Source: UBA1081 sp964495345 (GTDB lineage: Bacteria; Bacillota; Clostridia; Oscillospirales; Acutalibacteraceae). From it: DNA of 14,907 nt. The position numbers were made by a program, and so were the translations under genes. A model generated the notes under the pieces. The model saw only the letters and a list, made by a program, of their open reading frames with translations. It did not search any database and was not told where the DNA came from. This document shows positions 7,221 through 14,500 of this stretch, in pieces (positions within the stretch are counted from its first letter, which is position 1; each line of letters begins with the position of its first letter). The stretch covers positions 1-14,907 of the forward strand of contig CAZBVV010000038.1 in assembly GCA_964495345.1 (NCBI GenBank), in the 5' to 3' direction.

Positions 7221-8347
7221 TTTAATACCCTCAGCGAGTAAATATTGGATTGAGTCAAATCCTTACCCATTGCACCGTTTTCGGTTAAATTATAATATGT
7301 TACGCAAATATTGCTCCATTCATCAAGGTTTGTTGTGTCAAGAGTTATATCAATATCGGTTTGCTTGCCTGCATTTACAGGTACATCGGCATAATATTTA
7401 CCGTCAAAAACAGGCATAATCTTACCGTTTACATAAACGCTGATACGCTGAGTTGTGTTGTAATCAATGCCGCCGAGAGTTATATGAATCGGACAATCCG
7501 ACTTTCTGTCTGCTTTAATCAAAAAACTCTGTTCTGTCCAGCTTGTCGAATCATCATGCCAAACTGCCGAATTAAAATCATTATAAATAAGGGATGCCGT
7601 GATATTGTTTTCCTCGCTTTTATAGGAAAACAGTTCACCAATCAGCGGATGGTATGTGTTAACCTTTGCTTGAGAATAATTTTCACAAACATCGTCGGTT
7701 AAATTTACGGCATCCACATTCATTCTGACCGAGGCATATCCTGTCAATGCAAAATAAACAGTTGAAAAATCATAATATTCACTTTCAGATTTAATCCTTG
7801 CATCGGGATTCATAATTGACAAGGCATGCAGCAGCACCGTATCACCTGCCTTACCTGTGTTCGGTTTGACAGTTACCTTGTATATATGTGCAGTACCTTC
7901 ATCAATTGTAACAGTGTGAAGCTTATTATAGTCCGATACAATACCGTTTCTTTCGATTTTGCAATCCTGCAATATACCGTCAATCATAACACCAAGGGCA
8001 AACTCTTCAGCTGTATTACCCACAGCAACCTGATAATAAAACTCAATTTCACCACCGTTGTATTCTTCCAATGAAAACGAATCCGGGTCATCAGGTGAAT
8101 TAAAAACAGCAAAGCCCTGTGCAGGTATTTCAAGATCGGCAAGAATATCCTCCATAGGTCTGTCAGGATTCCCTTCCGATGAATCCAGACTATCTACTAA
8201 ATTATCAATATTAATAACAGATTGGTCTTCTGTATCAAAGTTAAGCGTTGATTTTTCATCTCCCGTAATGTTTTCCTTTTCATTTGAGCAACCTGCAAAA
8301 AGCATAACCATAACCAGAATAATTGCAATTATTTTAGTTTTTTTCAT
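7217..8347 (-). CDS. Surface lipoprotein of the ABC cassette, copy 2
   Basis: This 376-residue protein has a type II signal peptide: MKKTK, a hydrophobic core, and lipobox LFAGC with the lipidated Cys at 20. A short acidic linker follows, then a mostly beta-strand domain. Landmarks shared with the copy at 12561-13748 are a DPDSFS...YNGG...FYYQ segment, an IERNG motif, PNTGKAGD (PNIGKKGD in the paralogue), TTQR(I/L)S(V/L)Y(V/I)N, F(D/E)GKYY, and a C-terminal block with LD.WNNI-like sequence. It would be anchored to the outside of the membrane near the transporter. I do not recognise a named family. A role as a substrate-binding or antimicrobial-peptide-interacting accessory is inferred from its position as first gene of the cassette. 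The ribosome site AAGGGGGG lies about ten bases before the ATG. It diverges strongly from its paralogue, unlike the ATPase. Confidence 0.85.
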   Translation of the reverse strand: MKKTKIIAIILVMVMLFAGCSNEKENITGDEKSTLNFDTEDQSVINIDNLVDSLDSSEGNPDRPMEDILADLEIPAQGFAVFNSPDDPDSFSLEEYNGGEIEFYYQVAVGNTAEEFALGVMIDGILQDCKIERNGIVSDYNKLHTVTIDEGTAHIYKVTVKPNTGKAGDTVLLHALSIMNPDARIKSESEYYDFSTVYFALTGYASVRMNVDAVNLTDDVCENYSQAKVNTYHPLIGELFSYKSEENNITASLIYNDFNSAVWHDDSTSWTEQSFLIKADRKSDCPIHITLGGIDYNTTQRISVYVNGKIMPVFDGKYYADVPVNAGKQTDIDITLDTTNLDEWSNICVTYYNLTENGAMGKDLTQSNIYSLRVLK

Positions 8348-8402
8348 TTAATTACCCCCCTTGTAAATTCAACATATTTATTAACAATCACAAAAATTTC
8401 TC

Positions 8403-9401
8403 CTATGATTTTATTATTTGTATTGTTGACACTTCGTTAGTGTTTGGGTTGTAAACATAAATATTTTTTTCATCTATTGCCCAATTCAACATTGATACAG
8501 CAGACACTCTTCGCAATTCTCCGTCTGCAATTTTGTAAATAGTTTCCGAATCCGACACATAAATATTTTCGCCTGAAAATTTTACACATTCACAAGTTAT
8601 ATTTCCGATTAACTTTTCATCATCACCGTTATAGTCACACGAATACAATACTGATGATTTATCCATTGCAATATAATAAATCTTGTTTTCAGTTATGAAA
8701 AACTCTGAAACCAATTTATTTATATTAACAGAAAATTCTTTTGTTTTTTTATCAAACCGAACCAGCTCACCAAAATAATTAACAAAGAAAATCAAATCAT
8801 CTGTTTCGGCAAGTTTATTTATACCGTCAAAAATACCATATTCATTATTTTTATCATATTTTTTTAGGAGCTCTTCTCTGTCGGTATATGAATGAATTCC
8901 GGAATTGTTCAGCCAATAATTTCCTGAATTCATAAGCATATTAAAGGTGTTATTACTGACAAGTTGAATACCAAAAATACTTTCAATTCCCAAAAAACCG
9001 TTCGAATTTGTTACGCCTTTATATGTGTGAATTTTACTTTTTTCATAAGTATCAACATTAAAAGAATAACATACCATTCCGCCTGTCATGGAATCAGTAC
9101 ATATGTAATACAAAGTGTTTCCAACAGAATTAAGAAGAAAAAGGGAATTCTTTTCAATATCAAACACCGAATCTGCAAGTGTATATGGAGTCAACGATTT
9201 TTTATCATAAATTATTATTGAATTGTTGTTACGCACGGCTAAATAATCATCAAGATTGACAAGTATGTTTGCACTGTTATTGTACTCAAGGTAATTATAG
9301 ATGCAGCCTTCAGGAAAATCCGGAGCTGTAATAAAGTATATTGAACCAACAGTAATAATAAAAACTACAACAACCAAAAGTGCGGAAACAAATCTTTTCA
9401 T
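8403..9401 (-). CDS. Exported, membrane-anchored beta-propeller-like protein, cassette copy 1
   Basis: This 332-residue protein has one N-terminal hydrophobic segment (about residues 4-24) preceded by MKR and followed by a long extracytoplasmic domain. No lipobox is present, so it is probably held by the uncleaved signal anchor. Repeated hydrophobic strand units are visible, for example FFITENKIYYIAMDKSSVLYSCDYN, then VKFSGENIYVSDSETIYKI, then WAIDEKNIYVYNPNTNE, which suggests a propeller-like fold of the DUF5050 type (shape-based inference). The ribosome site AAAGGTGA overlaps the end of the preceding permease gene, whose stop codon is 12 bases away. It is a homologue of the protein at 3068-4078, sharing IYNY near residue 34, LADSVFD, a GFLGxxxIxGI block and FFGEL-like residues before RF. 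It is the last gene of this cassette copy. Confidence 0.75.
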   Translation of the reverse strand: MKRFVSALLVVVVFIITVGSIYFITAPDFPEGCIYNYLEYNNSANILVNLDDYLAVRNNNSIIIYDKKSLTPYTLADSVFDIEKNSLFLLNSVGNTLYYICTDSMTGGMVCYSFNVDTYEKSKIHTYKGVTNSNGFLGIESIFGIQLVSNNTFNMLMNSGNYWLNNSGIHSYTDREELLKKYDKNNEYGIFDGINKLAETDDLIFFVNYFGELVRFDKKTKEFSVNINKLVSEFFITENKIYYIAMDKSSVLYSCDYNGDDEKLIGNITCECVKFSGENIYVSDSETIYKIADGELRRVSAVSMLNWAIDEKNIYVYNPNTNEVSTIQIIKS

Positions 9402-9413
9402 AATTTTTCACCT

Positions 9414-10523
9414 TTATTTAAATGATTGTCTTTTTGTCCACAAAATACGGTTTGTTATTATCATGGCAACAATTGTTAAAAGTACAACTGAAAAAAATAC
9501 TTGAAGTTGCTCAATCGAAAAAGTATTAATGATAATTTCTCCGTTCTCTGCAACATCAAGACTGCCATATTCGGTAGCAGAAAAATAACCGACAGCAGTA
9601 AGCAACGAAGACGGTATGGGCACCAAATATCTTTCCCATACTGTTGACAGCACATATGCCGGGACATATACCGAAACAAGACTGAGAAACATTGTATAAA
9701 GTGATGATTTGCAGACCTGCCCGATTATCATTGTCAACAATGCAAGATAAACACACCCCGAAGTTTTAATAATGCTCAAATAAACATAAGCAGGCAAAAG
9801 CGACAAATTCCACTGTGTAAATTCAAAAATTTCTGCAGTATTCAAAGGATTTTCGAAACCGTCAAGTCCGAAAAACATTTTTGCAATAAAAAATCTGCCT
9901 GCAAAAATTAAGCTGGGTATAAGAATTGAGAATAAACATGAAGTACCTATCTGAACTGAAATTAATTGAGATTTTCCGTTTTTTGCAGAAAATTTAAGCC
10001 TGTTTATTCCGATTTCTTCATCATAAACAGTAAGTGCAATTATCATAAGAATAATTACAATTACCATAGTGAAATCAATTCCACCGTTTCCGAACAATAC
10101 ATCCCATACAGTTGAATCCGCAAGATACTGATCATTGTCCAAAGCATCGTAATAAGCATTAATAAATCTGTTAAATCCGTTAGTACCTTTGACTTTTTCT
10201 TTCAAAATTGCTGATTCTGACTTATATTCTTCAACAGTTATTTCATTGGATGAAAATTGTCTTTCAAGTTCCCCCTTTAAACTTTCATTGAAATATCTTT
10301 CTTCAATTTCCGCTTCTATAAGCATGATTTTTTCATCAGTAAGTTCTCCGCTGTATTCATTTATGTATGTCTTGTAAACCTCAACGGAATCAGCATCAAG
10401 CTCAATTCTGTTTTCAAGTGAAACGCAAAAGCTCACAGTTTCAAAAACAAGCAATAATGTCAACAGAACAATAAAACGTCGTTTGATAAACAATTTGTAA
10501 AGTTCACTTAAAATCAGTTTCAT
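9414..10523 (-). CDS. ABC-2 type transporter permease B, cassette copy 1
   Basis: I place the start at the ATG at 10523-10521, not at the GTG nine bases upstream. AGAGGTG lies six bases before the ATG, the resulting 4-base ATGA overlap with the upstream permease matches the other junctions, and the product is then 369 residues, exactly the length of its paralogue at 4079-5188. It has the same layout: a basic start (MKLILSELYKLFIKRR), one membrane segment, an outside loop of about 115 residues with GELTDE at 59-64, then about five further membrane segments and a basic tail. The coupling region reads VYDEEIGINRLKFSAKNGKS. It should pair with the permease at 10520-11701 and be driven by the ATPase at 11698-12564. 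The substrate is unknown. Confidence 0.88.
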   Translation of the reverse strand: MKLILSELYKLFIKRRFIVLLTLLLVFETVSFCVSLENRIELDADSVEVYKTYINEYSGELTDEKIMLIEAEIEERYFNESLKGELERQFSSNEITVEEYKSESAILKEKVKGTNGFNRFINAYYDALDNDQYLADSTVWDVLFGNGGIDFTMVIVIILMIIALTVYDEEIGINRLKFSAKNGKSQLISVQIGTSCLFSILIPSLIFAGRFFIAKMFFGLDGFENPLNTAEIFEFTQWNLSLLPAYVYLSIIKTSGCVYLALLTMIIGQVCKSSLYTMFLSLVSVYVPAYVLSTVWERYLVPIPSSLLTAVGYFSATEYGSLDVAENGEIIINTFSIEQLQVFFSVVLLTIVAMIITNRILWTKRQSFK

Positions 10524-11701
10524 TTTCTGCACCTCTTTGCCGTTGAATTGGTATTATTAAGCAGATTTATAAATACTGATAATATACACACAAATAAAGC
10601 TGTACATATTAAAGATACAACATATCTGAAAACAGGTGTATCAAAAATGTTTACCACATTGAATGAAGAAAACATATCTCTGCATAAGAGCATATTAATA
10701 GGATTTACAAGATTTAAATAATCAAGTACTCCACCGCTATATGCACTCATAAACATAAAAACTATGCACAAAACAAAATCTGCAACAAAAACCATATATG
10801 CTTTTTGCAAAAAAGATGAAAAAACGCACGATATAAGTCCAAAACAGACAAATCCGAAATATTTTAACAGTGCGGTTATAAGTATAAATCCACCGATTGA
10901 AATAACCAATGGTGTATATTCAAAGCTATCTATACTGTAAAGCGGATTTTCTATTCCACGAAGCCTTGCACACCAATGGAACATAAGAAAATCACAAATA
11001 AAGAAAACAATGCATACGACACCTATAAATATTACCATTGCTGTTTGTTTTGCATTACTTAATCGCAATCTGCCCATAGGTGTGCTTCTCATAAGAATCA
11101 GCATGCCTGCTTCATTTTCACCTGCATAAAGAGCGGCAGTACAAAGAAAAACAATCAGCAGAATAAGAAAAGATGAGAAATCATAACTGAAATATGTATC
11201 ATACGCATCAACATTATAAAACGAGCTTATCTGACGGGATGAATATATCTCGTTAACAAGCTGAGCCTTTTTTACAAGATACTCATTTTCTTTCTGCTTG
11301 TATATTTCAAGTTGTTTATTGTTTTCTTCAATCAGATCATCAATTCTGTCGCTATATGCATCTGCATTTTCAAGTGAATTCAAAAGATTGGTTGCAAGTG
11401 ATAAATCCCCATAAGCATTTAAATAATAAGATGACAGTTCTTCACTTTCTCCGCTGATAACAGACTGAAGCTTTTCCGTATATTCATAAAGCCAATTTGT
11501 TTTTTCGGTAGTTATAACGCCCTCAACTGTTTCATACAAGCTCCATTCAGCTTCATTTACATCAATATTATATTTGTCGTGATATTTATCGTTCGTTTGG
11601 TAAATATTAAACGCATTTGCAAATAAAAGAAGAATAGTTACAACCAACAGAATTTTATTTGAGAAAAGTTTTTTTAACTCGTGAAGAATAAGACTATTCA
11701 T
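10520..11701 (-). CDS. ABC-2 type transporter permease A, cassette copy 1
   Basis: This 393-residue membrane protein starts MNSLILHELKKLFSNK and has about six predicted membrane segments with a large outside loop from about residue 35 to 172. The loop keeps the position of the shared motif but in altered form (GVITTE at 61-66), where the other three permeases have GELTQE or GELTDE. After the second membrane segment the coupling motif reads YAGENEAGMLILMRSTPMGR, with Glu, Gly and a terminal Arg in the expected pattern. By eye about half of the residues match the paralogue at 5185-6357, including ANAFNIY, DKYH and DYFSYDFSSFLIL-like blocks. Its start overlaps the ATPase stop by 4 bases, with GGAGAAAT as ribosome site. 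Confidence 0.9.
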   Translation of the reverse strand: MNSLILHELKKLFSNKILLVVTILLLFANAFNIYQTNDKYHDKYNIDVNEAEWSLYETVEGVITTEKTNWLYEYTEKLQSVISGESEELSSYYLNAYGDLSLATNLLNSLENADAYSDRIDDLIEENNKQLEIYKQKENEYLVKKAQLVNEIYSSRQISSFYNVDAYDTYFSYDFSSFLILLIVFLCTAALYAGENEAGMLILMRSTPMGRLRLSNAKQTAMVIFIGVVCIVFFICDFLMFHWCARLRGIENPLYSIDSFEYTPLVISIGGFILITALLKYFGFVCFGLISCVFSSFLQKAYMVFVADFVLCIVFMFMSAYSGGVLDYLNLVNPINMLLCRDMFSSFNVVNIFDTPVFRYVVSLICTALFVCILSVFINLLNNTNSTAKRCRK

Positions 11702-12564
11702 ATTGTTATTTCTCCTGCATGATATAGAAAAACATCTTCAAGACTTGGCGTGATATGTACTGCATTCGGATGAGGTTTTTCATCAGAAACTATGCGAATG
11801 AAGTATCTGTTTGCATCCCTATGCACATTACTTATTTTGTACCCGGTAATAATTTTTTCAATACTTTCATTCTCAACCACAAGCTGCCACACACTGTCAC
11901 TTATCTCATCGCAAAGTTTTTCGGGAGTATCATTTTTACAAAGCTTACCATCATGAAGTAAAATTACTCTGTTTGCAATATATTCAATATCAGGGACAAT
12001 ATGTGTTGCAAGAATAACAGTTCTGTTTGCTGATATTTCTGAAACCAGATTACGGAAACGGATTCGCTCTTTTGGGTCAAGTCCTGCAGTAGGTTCATCA
12101 AGAATCAATATCTGAGGATCATTAAGCAAAGCTTGTGCAATTCCGATACGCTGGAGCATACCGCCCGAAAATGCACCGATTTTTGTTTTTCTGCTATCAG
12201 CTAAATTCACAAAATCCAGAAGCTCACTGATTTTGTTATCAAGCCCTTTTTTTATTCCCTTTAATGCCGCAATATATTTGAGAAATTCTTCTGCTGTATA
12301 GTTTTTGTAAAATTTAGGGCTTTGAGGCATATAACCTAAAGTATCAAGGTATCCTGAATGTCTGTTTCTGATATCAACTCCGTTATACAATACACACCCA
12401 TCAGTAGGTGCAAGTGAAGTAACCATTATGTTAAGAAGCGTAGATTTTCCTGCACCATTTGCCCCCAAAAGCCCGTAAATGCCGTTATCCAACGTAAGAC
12501 TTACATTATCAAGAGCTTTCTTTTTTCCGTAATACTTGGTAATATTTTTAATTTCAATACTCAT
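11698..12564 (-). CDS. ABC transporter ATP-binding protein, cassette copy 1
   Basis: This 288-residue ATPase aligns without gaps to the one at 6354-7220. Its motifs are intact: Walker A GANGAGKST (34-42), Q-loop MPQSPKFY (Gln 81), signature AFSGGMLQR (131-139), Walker B ILILDE (152-157), GLD (161-163) and H-loop His 188. Differences between the copies cluster in residues 101-130 (helical subdomain) and 205-270 (C-terminal accessory domain), while the catalytic core is nearly identical. It would energise the permeases at 10520-11701 and 9414-10523. The close match raises the possibility that either ATPase can serve either pair of permeases. The start ATG overlaps the lipoprotein stop, with AAGGTGG upstream. 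Confidence 0.96.
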   Translation of the reverse strand: MSIEIKNITKYYGKKKALDNVSLTLDNGIYGLLGANGAGKSTLLNIMVTSLAPTDGCVLYNGVDIRNRHSGYLDTLGYMPQSPKFYKNYTAEEFLKYIAALKGIKKGLDNKISELLDFVNLADSRKTKIGAFSGGMLQRIGIAQALLNDPQILILDEPTAGLDPKERIRFRNLVSEISANRTVILATHIVPDIEYIANRVILLHDGKLCKNDTPEKLCDEISDSVWQLVVENESIEKIITGYKISNVHRDANRYFIRIVSDEKPHPNAVHITPSLEDVFLYHAGEITI

Positions 12565-13748
12565 TTTACCACCTTAAGAACATACACATCTGACTGGTTT
12601 AGCACATATGGATCCATTGAGCCGGCATTGTGTGTATAGGTAATGCAATAAATGTTGTTCCATGTATCAAGTTTTGATGTATCTACTGTAAGATTTATAG
12701 TTGTCTGTTTACCGTTTTCCATTTTTACATCAACATAATATTTTCCTTCAAATGCAGGAACAATTTCATCATTAATATACAAACTGAGACGTTGTGTTGT
12801 TCCTGATTTGCCACTCATTGCAATCGTCAATGGAAACGTTACAGATGATTGAGCTTCAATTACAGGAGTAAACAACAAAGTTTTGTAAATATCATCATCT
12901 CTGTACACAATTTTTTCGAGTTCATTATATATTACCATTTGACACAATTCTTCGGTTTCGTTTCTTGACGTAAAATGTTTTCTGAGATTTGTTGAATAAT
13001 TCCCTATTGTTACATTTTTATATGAAGAATTGACCGAGACCGAGTTTGTTGAATCACTGTTCATAACAAAATCAGAAGGCAAAGTATTACTGAGTGCGTG
13101 GTCTGAAACTTCGTAAGTGTAATCATCCTGTGTTATTTTTGTCTCTGTAGAACCAATTGTTGCATTGCAGAATTGAAGGACATCACCTTTTTTGCCGATA
13201 TTTGGTCTTAGCATTATTTTTAACACTTTATTTTGACCTGCCGAAATGTTGACTTTATGCATAGTTGCATATTCTGTAATAGTGCCGTTATGTTCAATTC
13301 TGATATCCTGATAAACTCCATTAAGCGTAAATCCGATATTGTATTCTTTTTCGGTTGATGAACCTATCTGATAATAGAATACAAAGTCTCCACCATTATA
13401 AACAAGAGGTGAAAAGCAATCCGGATCGGCAGGAGAAAGAAACATTGCCGAAGCTGCAACATTTGAATCTTCCAGCTTTTTGATATACTCTTCAACAGAC
13501 AATTCGGTAGTTGATTCTGCTGAATTTGTTGTCGCTCCGCCAAGATTATTCATATCAACAGTAATTGAATTATCTGCTTTTTCTGTTTCTTTTGTTTCTT
13601 CTGTATTTGTTATACTTTCCGTTTCAACATCTTGATTGGAAACAATATTCGAATCAGGCTGTGTGGATTCATCTTGATTTGGCGTTGAACATCCGCTGAA
13701 AAGCAAAATAACAGCAAGACCGGCACAAAATAGTTTCAATGATTTCAT
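12561..13748 (-). CDS. Surface lipoprotein of the ABC cassette, copy 1 (first gene of the operon)
   Basis: This 395-residue protein has a lipoprotein signal (MKSLK, hydrophobic core, lipobox LFSGC, Cys 20). A long Thr/Glu/Ser/Asn-rich linker (about residues 22-75) would hold the folded domain away from the membrane; it is longer than in the paralogue at 7217-8347. The domain keeps ADPDCFS...YNGG...FYYQ, IEHNG, PNIGKKGD, TTQRLSLYIN, FEGKYY and a Trp-Asn-Asn block near the end, followed by a Gln-Ser...Tyr.Leu.V terminus. The middle third differs greatly between the copies, which could reflect different targets. The ribosome site GGAGG (13756-13760) is seven bases before the ATG. No named family is recognised. 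Confidence 0.85.
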   Translation of the reverse strand: MKSLKLFCAGLAVILLFSGCSTPNQDESTQPDSNIVSNQDVETESITNTEETKETEKADNSITVDMNNLGGATTNSAESTTELSVEEYIKKLEDSNVAASAMFLSPADPDCFSPLVYNGGDFVFYYQIGSSTEKEYNIGFTLNGVYQDIRIEHNGTITEYATMHKVNISAGQNKVLKIMLRPNIGKKGDVLQFCNATIGSTETKITQDDYTYEVSDHALSNTLPSDFVMNSDSTNSVSVNSSYKNVTIGNYSTNLRKHFTSRNETEELCQMVIYNELEKIVYRDDDIYKTLLFTPVIEAQSSVTFPLTIAMSGKSGTTQRLSLYINDEIVPAFEGKYYVDVKMENGKQTTINLTVDTSKLDTWNNIYCITYTHNAGSMDPYVLNQSDVYVLKVVK

Positions 13749-13776
13749 AAAAAAGCCTCCGTGGTGTATTTTTCAG

Positions 13777-13782
13777 ATTATA
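13777..13782 (-). promoter_or_regulatory. -10 box of the ten-gene operon promoter
   Basis: On the minus strand a perfect TATAAT (13782-13777) lies about 30 bases before the first ATG, giving a short leader of about 20 bases with the GGAGG ribosome site. The sequence 17 bases upstream (CTAATT) is a poor -35 box, so the promoter may need an activator. Confidence 0.55.
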
Positions 13783-13793
13783 TTATCGAATTT

Positions 13794-13841
13794 GTTTACA
13801 ATTAGTCTTAATAATGAATCCACTAAGATTTTCGTTTACAA
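13794..13841. repeat. Pair of GTTTACAA direct repeats upstream of the operon promoter
   Basis: GTTTACAA occurs at 13794-13801 and again at 13834-13841, exactly 40 bases apart, about four helical turns. The nearer copy touches the position of the weak -35 box. This is the spacing and placement expected of an activator or repressor binding tandem sites on one DNA face, but an eight-base repeat in AT-rich DNA can also arise by chance. Confidence 0.35.
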
Positions 13842-13882
13842 ACTCAACATTATGCCTATGTATTAAATAAATATAAAACTTT

Positions 13883-13915
13883 ATATCACCGAAGATATAA
13901 AACCTCCGGTGATAT
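13883..13915 (-). terminator. Intrinsic terminator of the secreted-protein gene
   Basis: ATATCACCG (13883-13891) and CGGTGATAT (13907-13915) form a 9-base-pair stem. On the minus strand it is followed by AAAGTTTTATATTTATTT, a T-rich though not pure tail. It lies about 30 bases after the stop codon of the 165-residue protein and separates that gene from the operon. Confidence 0.6.
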
Positions 13916-13945
13916 GGTTAGTTTGACAAACTCAAATCAAATTAT

Positions 13946-14443
13946 TTAAATCTGTGATGTAATACTCGGATATGCTACATAAGTTCTGCTGGCAGAAACA
14001 GCTTTTGTTGTTGAATCCACAAGAATATAGTAAAGGCACGTAGCTGTTTTACCCATATAACTGCTGTTACCATCAATTGTACCGGAACCGGTATAACTTA
14101 ATGAGGATATTGTTGTGCCATTGGTCTTTTTTGCTGTCATAGTCATGGTTCTTGAATATCCTGTTGCAGAGGAAACACCGATAACTGAACTTCTTGTATA
14201 TGAATTTGTTTTTCCTGCAATTGTCATACCTGAAAAATTAAGATCATCAGCAATAGCGTATGTCATATAACCGGTTATTGTATAAGTTGAACTTGTTGTA
14301 ACCACATAATCATCATATGCATTAACAAGACCGTTAGAAACTGTTACAGTGTCTGCAAATGCAGTTAATGAAGCGGCTGACAACAGTGCAAAAATTGCAA
14401 GTACCAATGCAATACTCTTTTTTACTAATCTTTTCTTTTTCAT
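13946..14443 (-). CDS. Small secreted Ser/Thr/Tyr-rich protein of unknown function
   Basis: This 165-residue protein has a clear Sec signal peptide: MKKKRLVKK, a hydrophobic core, and a likely cleavage after Ala-Phe-Ala at residue 30 (AFA before DTVTV). The mature part of about 135 residues is rich in Ser, Thr, Gly and Tyr with alternating hydrophobic residues, suggesting an all-beta fold. Landmarks are YTITGYMTYAIADDL, RTMTMTAKKTNGT and YVAYPSITSQI at the end. A single Cys occurs in ATCLYYILV. The ribosome site AAGGAGA lies about nine bases before the ATG. It sits upstream of the double ABC operon in the same direction but has its own terminator, so it can be made in different amounts. I do not recognise the family. 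A secreted toxin, adhesin or target of the ABC system are all possible; none is shown. Confidence 0.75.
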   Translation of the reverse strand: MKKKRLVKKSIALVLAIFALLSAASLTAFADTVTVSNGLVNAYDDYVVTTSSTYTITGYMTYAIADDLNFSGMTIAGKTNSYTRSSVIGVSSATGYSRTMTMTAKKTNGTTISSLSYTGSGTIDGNSSYMGKTATCLYYILVDSTTKAVSASRTYVAYPSITSQI

Positions 14444-14487
14444 GAAAACATCTCCTTTTTAATTTATAAATTGATTTAATATTAATA

Positions 14488-14500
14488 TTCATTTAATGAA
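14488..14500. promoter_or_regulatory. Short palindrome TTCATTTAATGAA, possible operator
   Basis: TTCATT and AATGAA flank a single T, about 45 bases upstream of the start codon of the secreted protein. The position suits an operator or a small leader hairpin. Its base composition makes chance occurrence likely. Confidence 0.25.

Larger units (their letters stand above)
3068..8347 (-). repeat. Five-gene ABC cassette, downstream (second) copy
   Basis: In transcription order this copy has a lipoprotein (8347-7217), ATPase (7220-6354), permease (6357-5185), permease (5188-4079) and exported propeller-like protein (4078-3068). The first three junctions are 4-base overlaps and the last is TAA directly followed by ATG. 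Order, lengths and junction style match the copy at 8403-13748, so this is a tandem duplication of a whole operon unit. Similarity is clear at protein level but the DNA has diverged, so it is not recent. Confidence 0.9.
8403..13748 (-). repeat. Five-gene ABC cassette, upstream (first) copy
   Basis: In transcription order this copy has a lipoprotein (13748-12561), ATPase (12564-11698), permease (11701-10520), permease (10523-9414) and exported propeller-like protein (9401-8403). Each member has its best counterpart, in the same order, in the copy at 3068-8347. It is nearest the operon promoter. Only 55 bases (8348-8402) separate the copies; they hold a ribosome site for the next lipoprotein but no hairpin and no convincing promoter. 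Confidence 0.9.

Noticed and set aside
10524..10532. GTG at 10532 as start of the permease at 9414
   Set aside because: The ATG at 10523 has a better placed ribosome site, restores the common 4-base overlap and gives exactly the length of the paralogue.
13883..13915. Stem-loop as a riboswitch for the operon
   Set aside because: It is a simple hairpin 30 bases after a stop codon with a T-rich tail and lies upstream of the operon's -10 box, so a terminator explains it.
13946..14443. Lactococcin-972-like bacteriocin as identity of the secreted protein
   Set aside because: The protein is longer and I see none of the family's residue pattern; only the general locus layout is similar.
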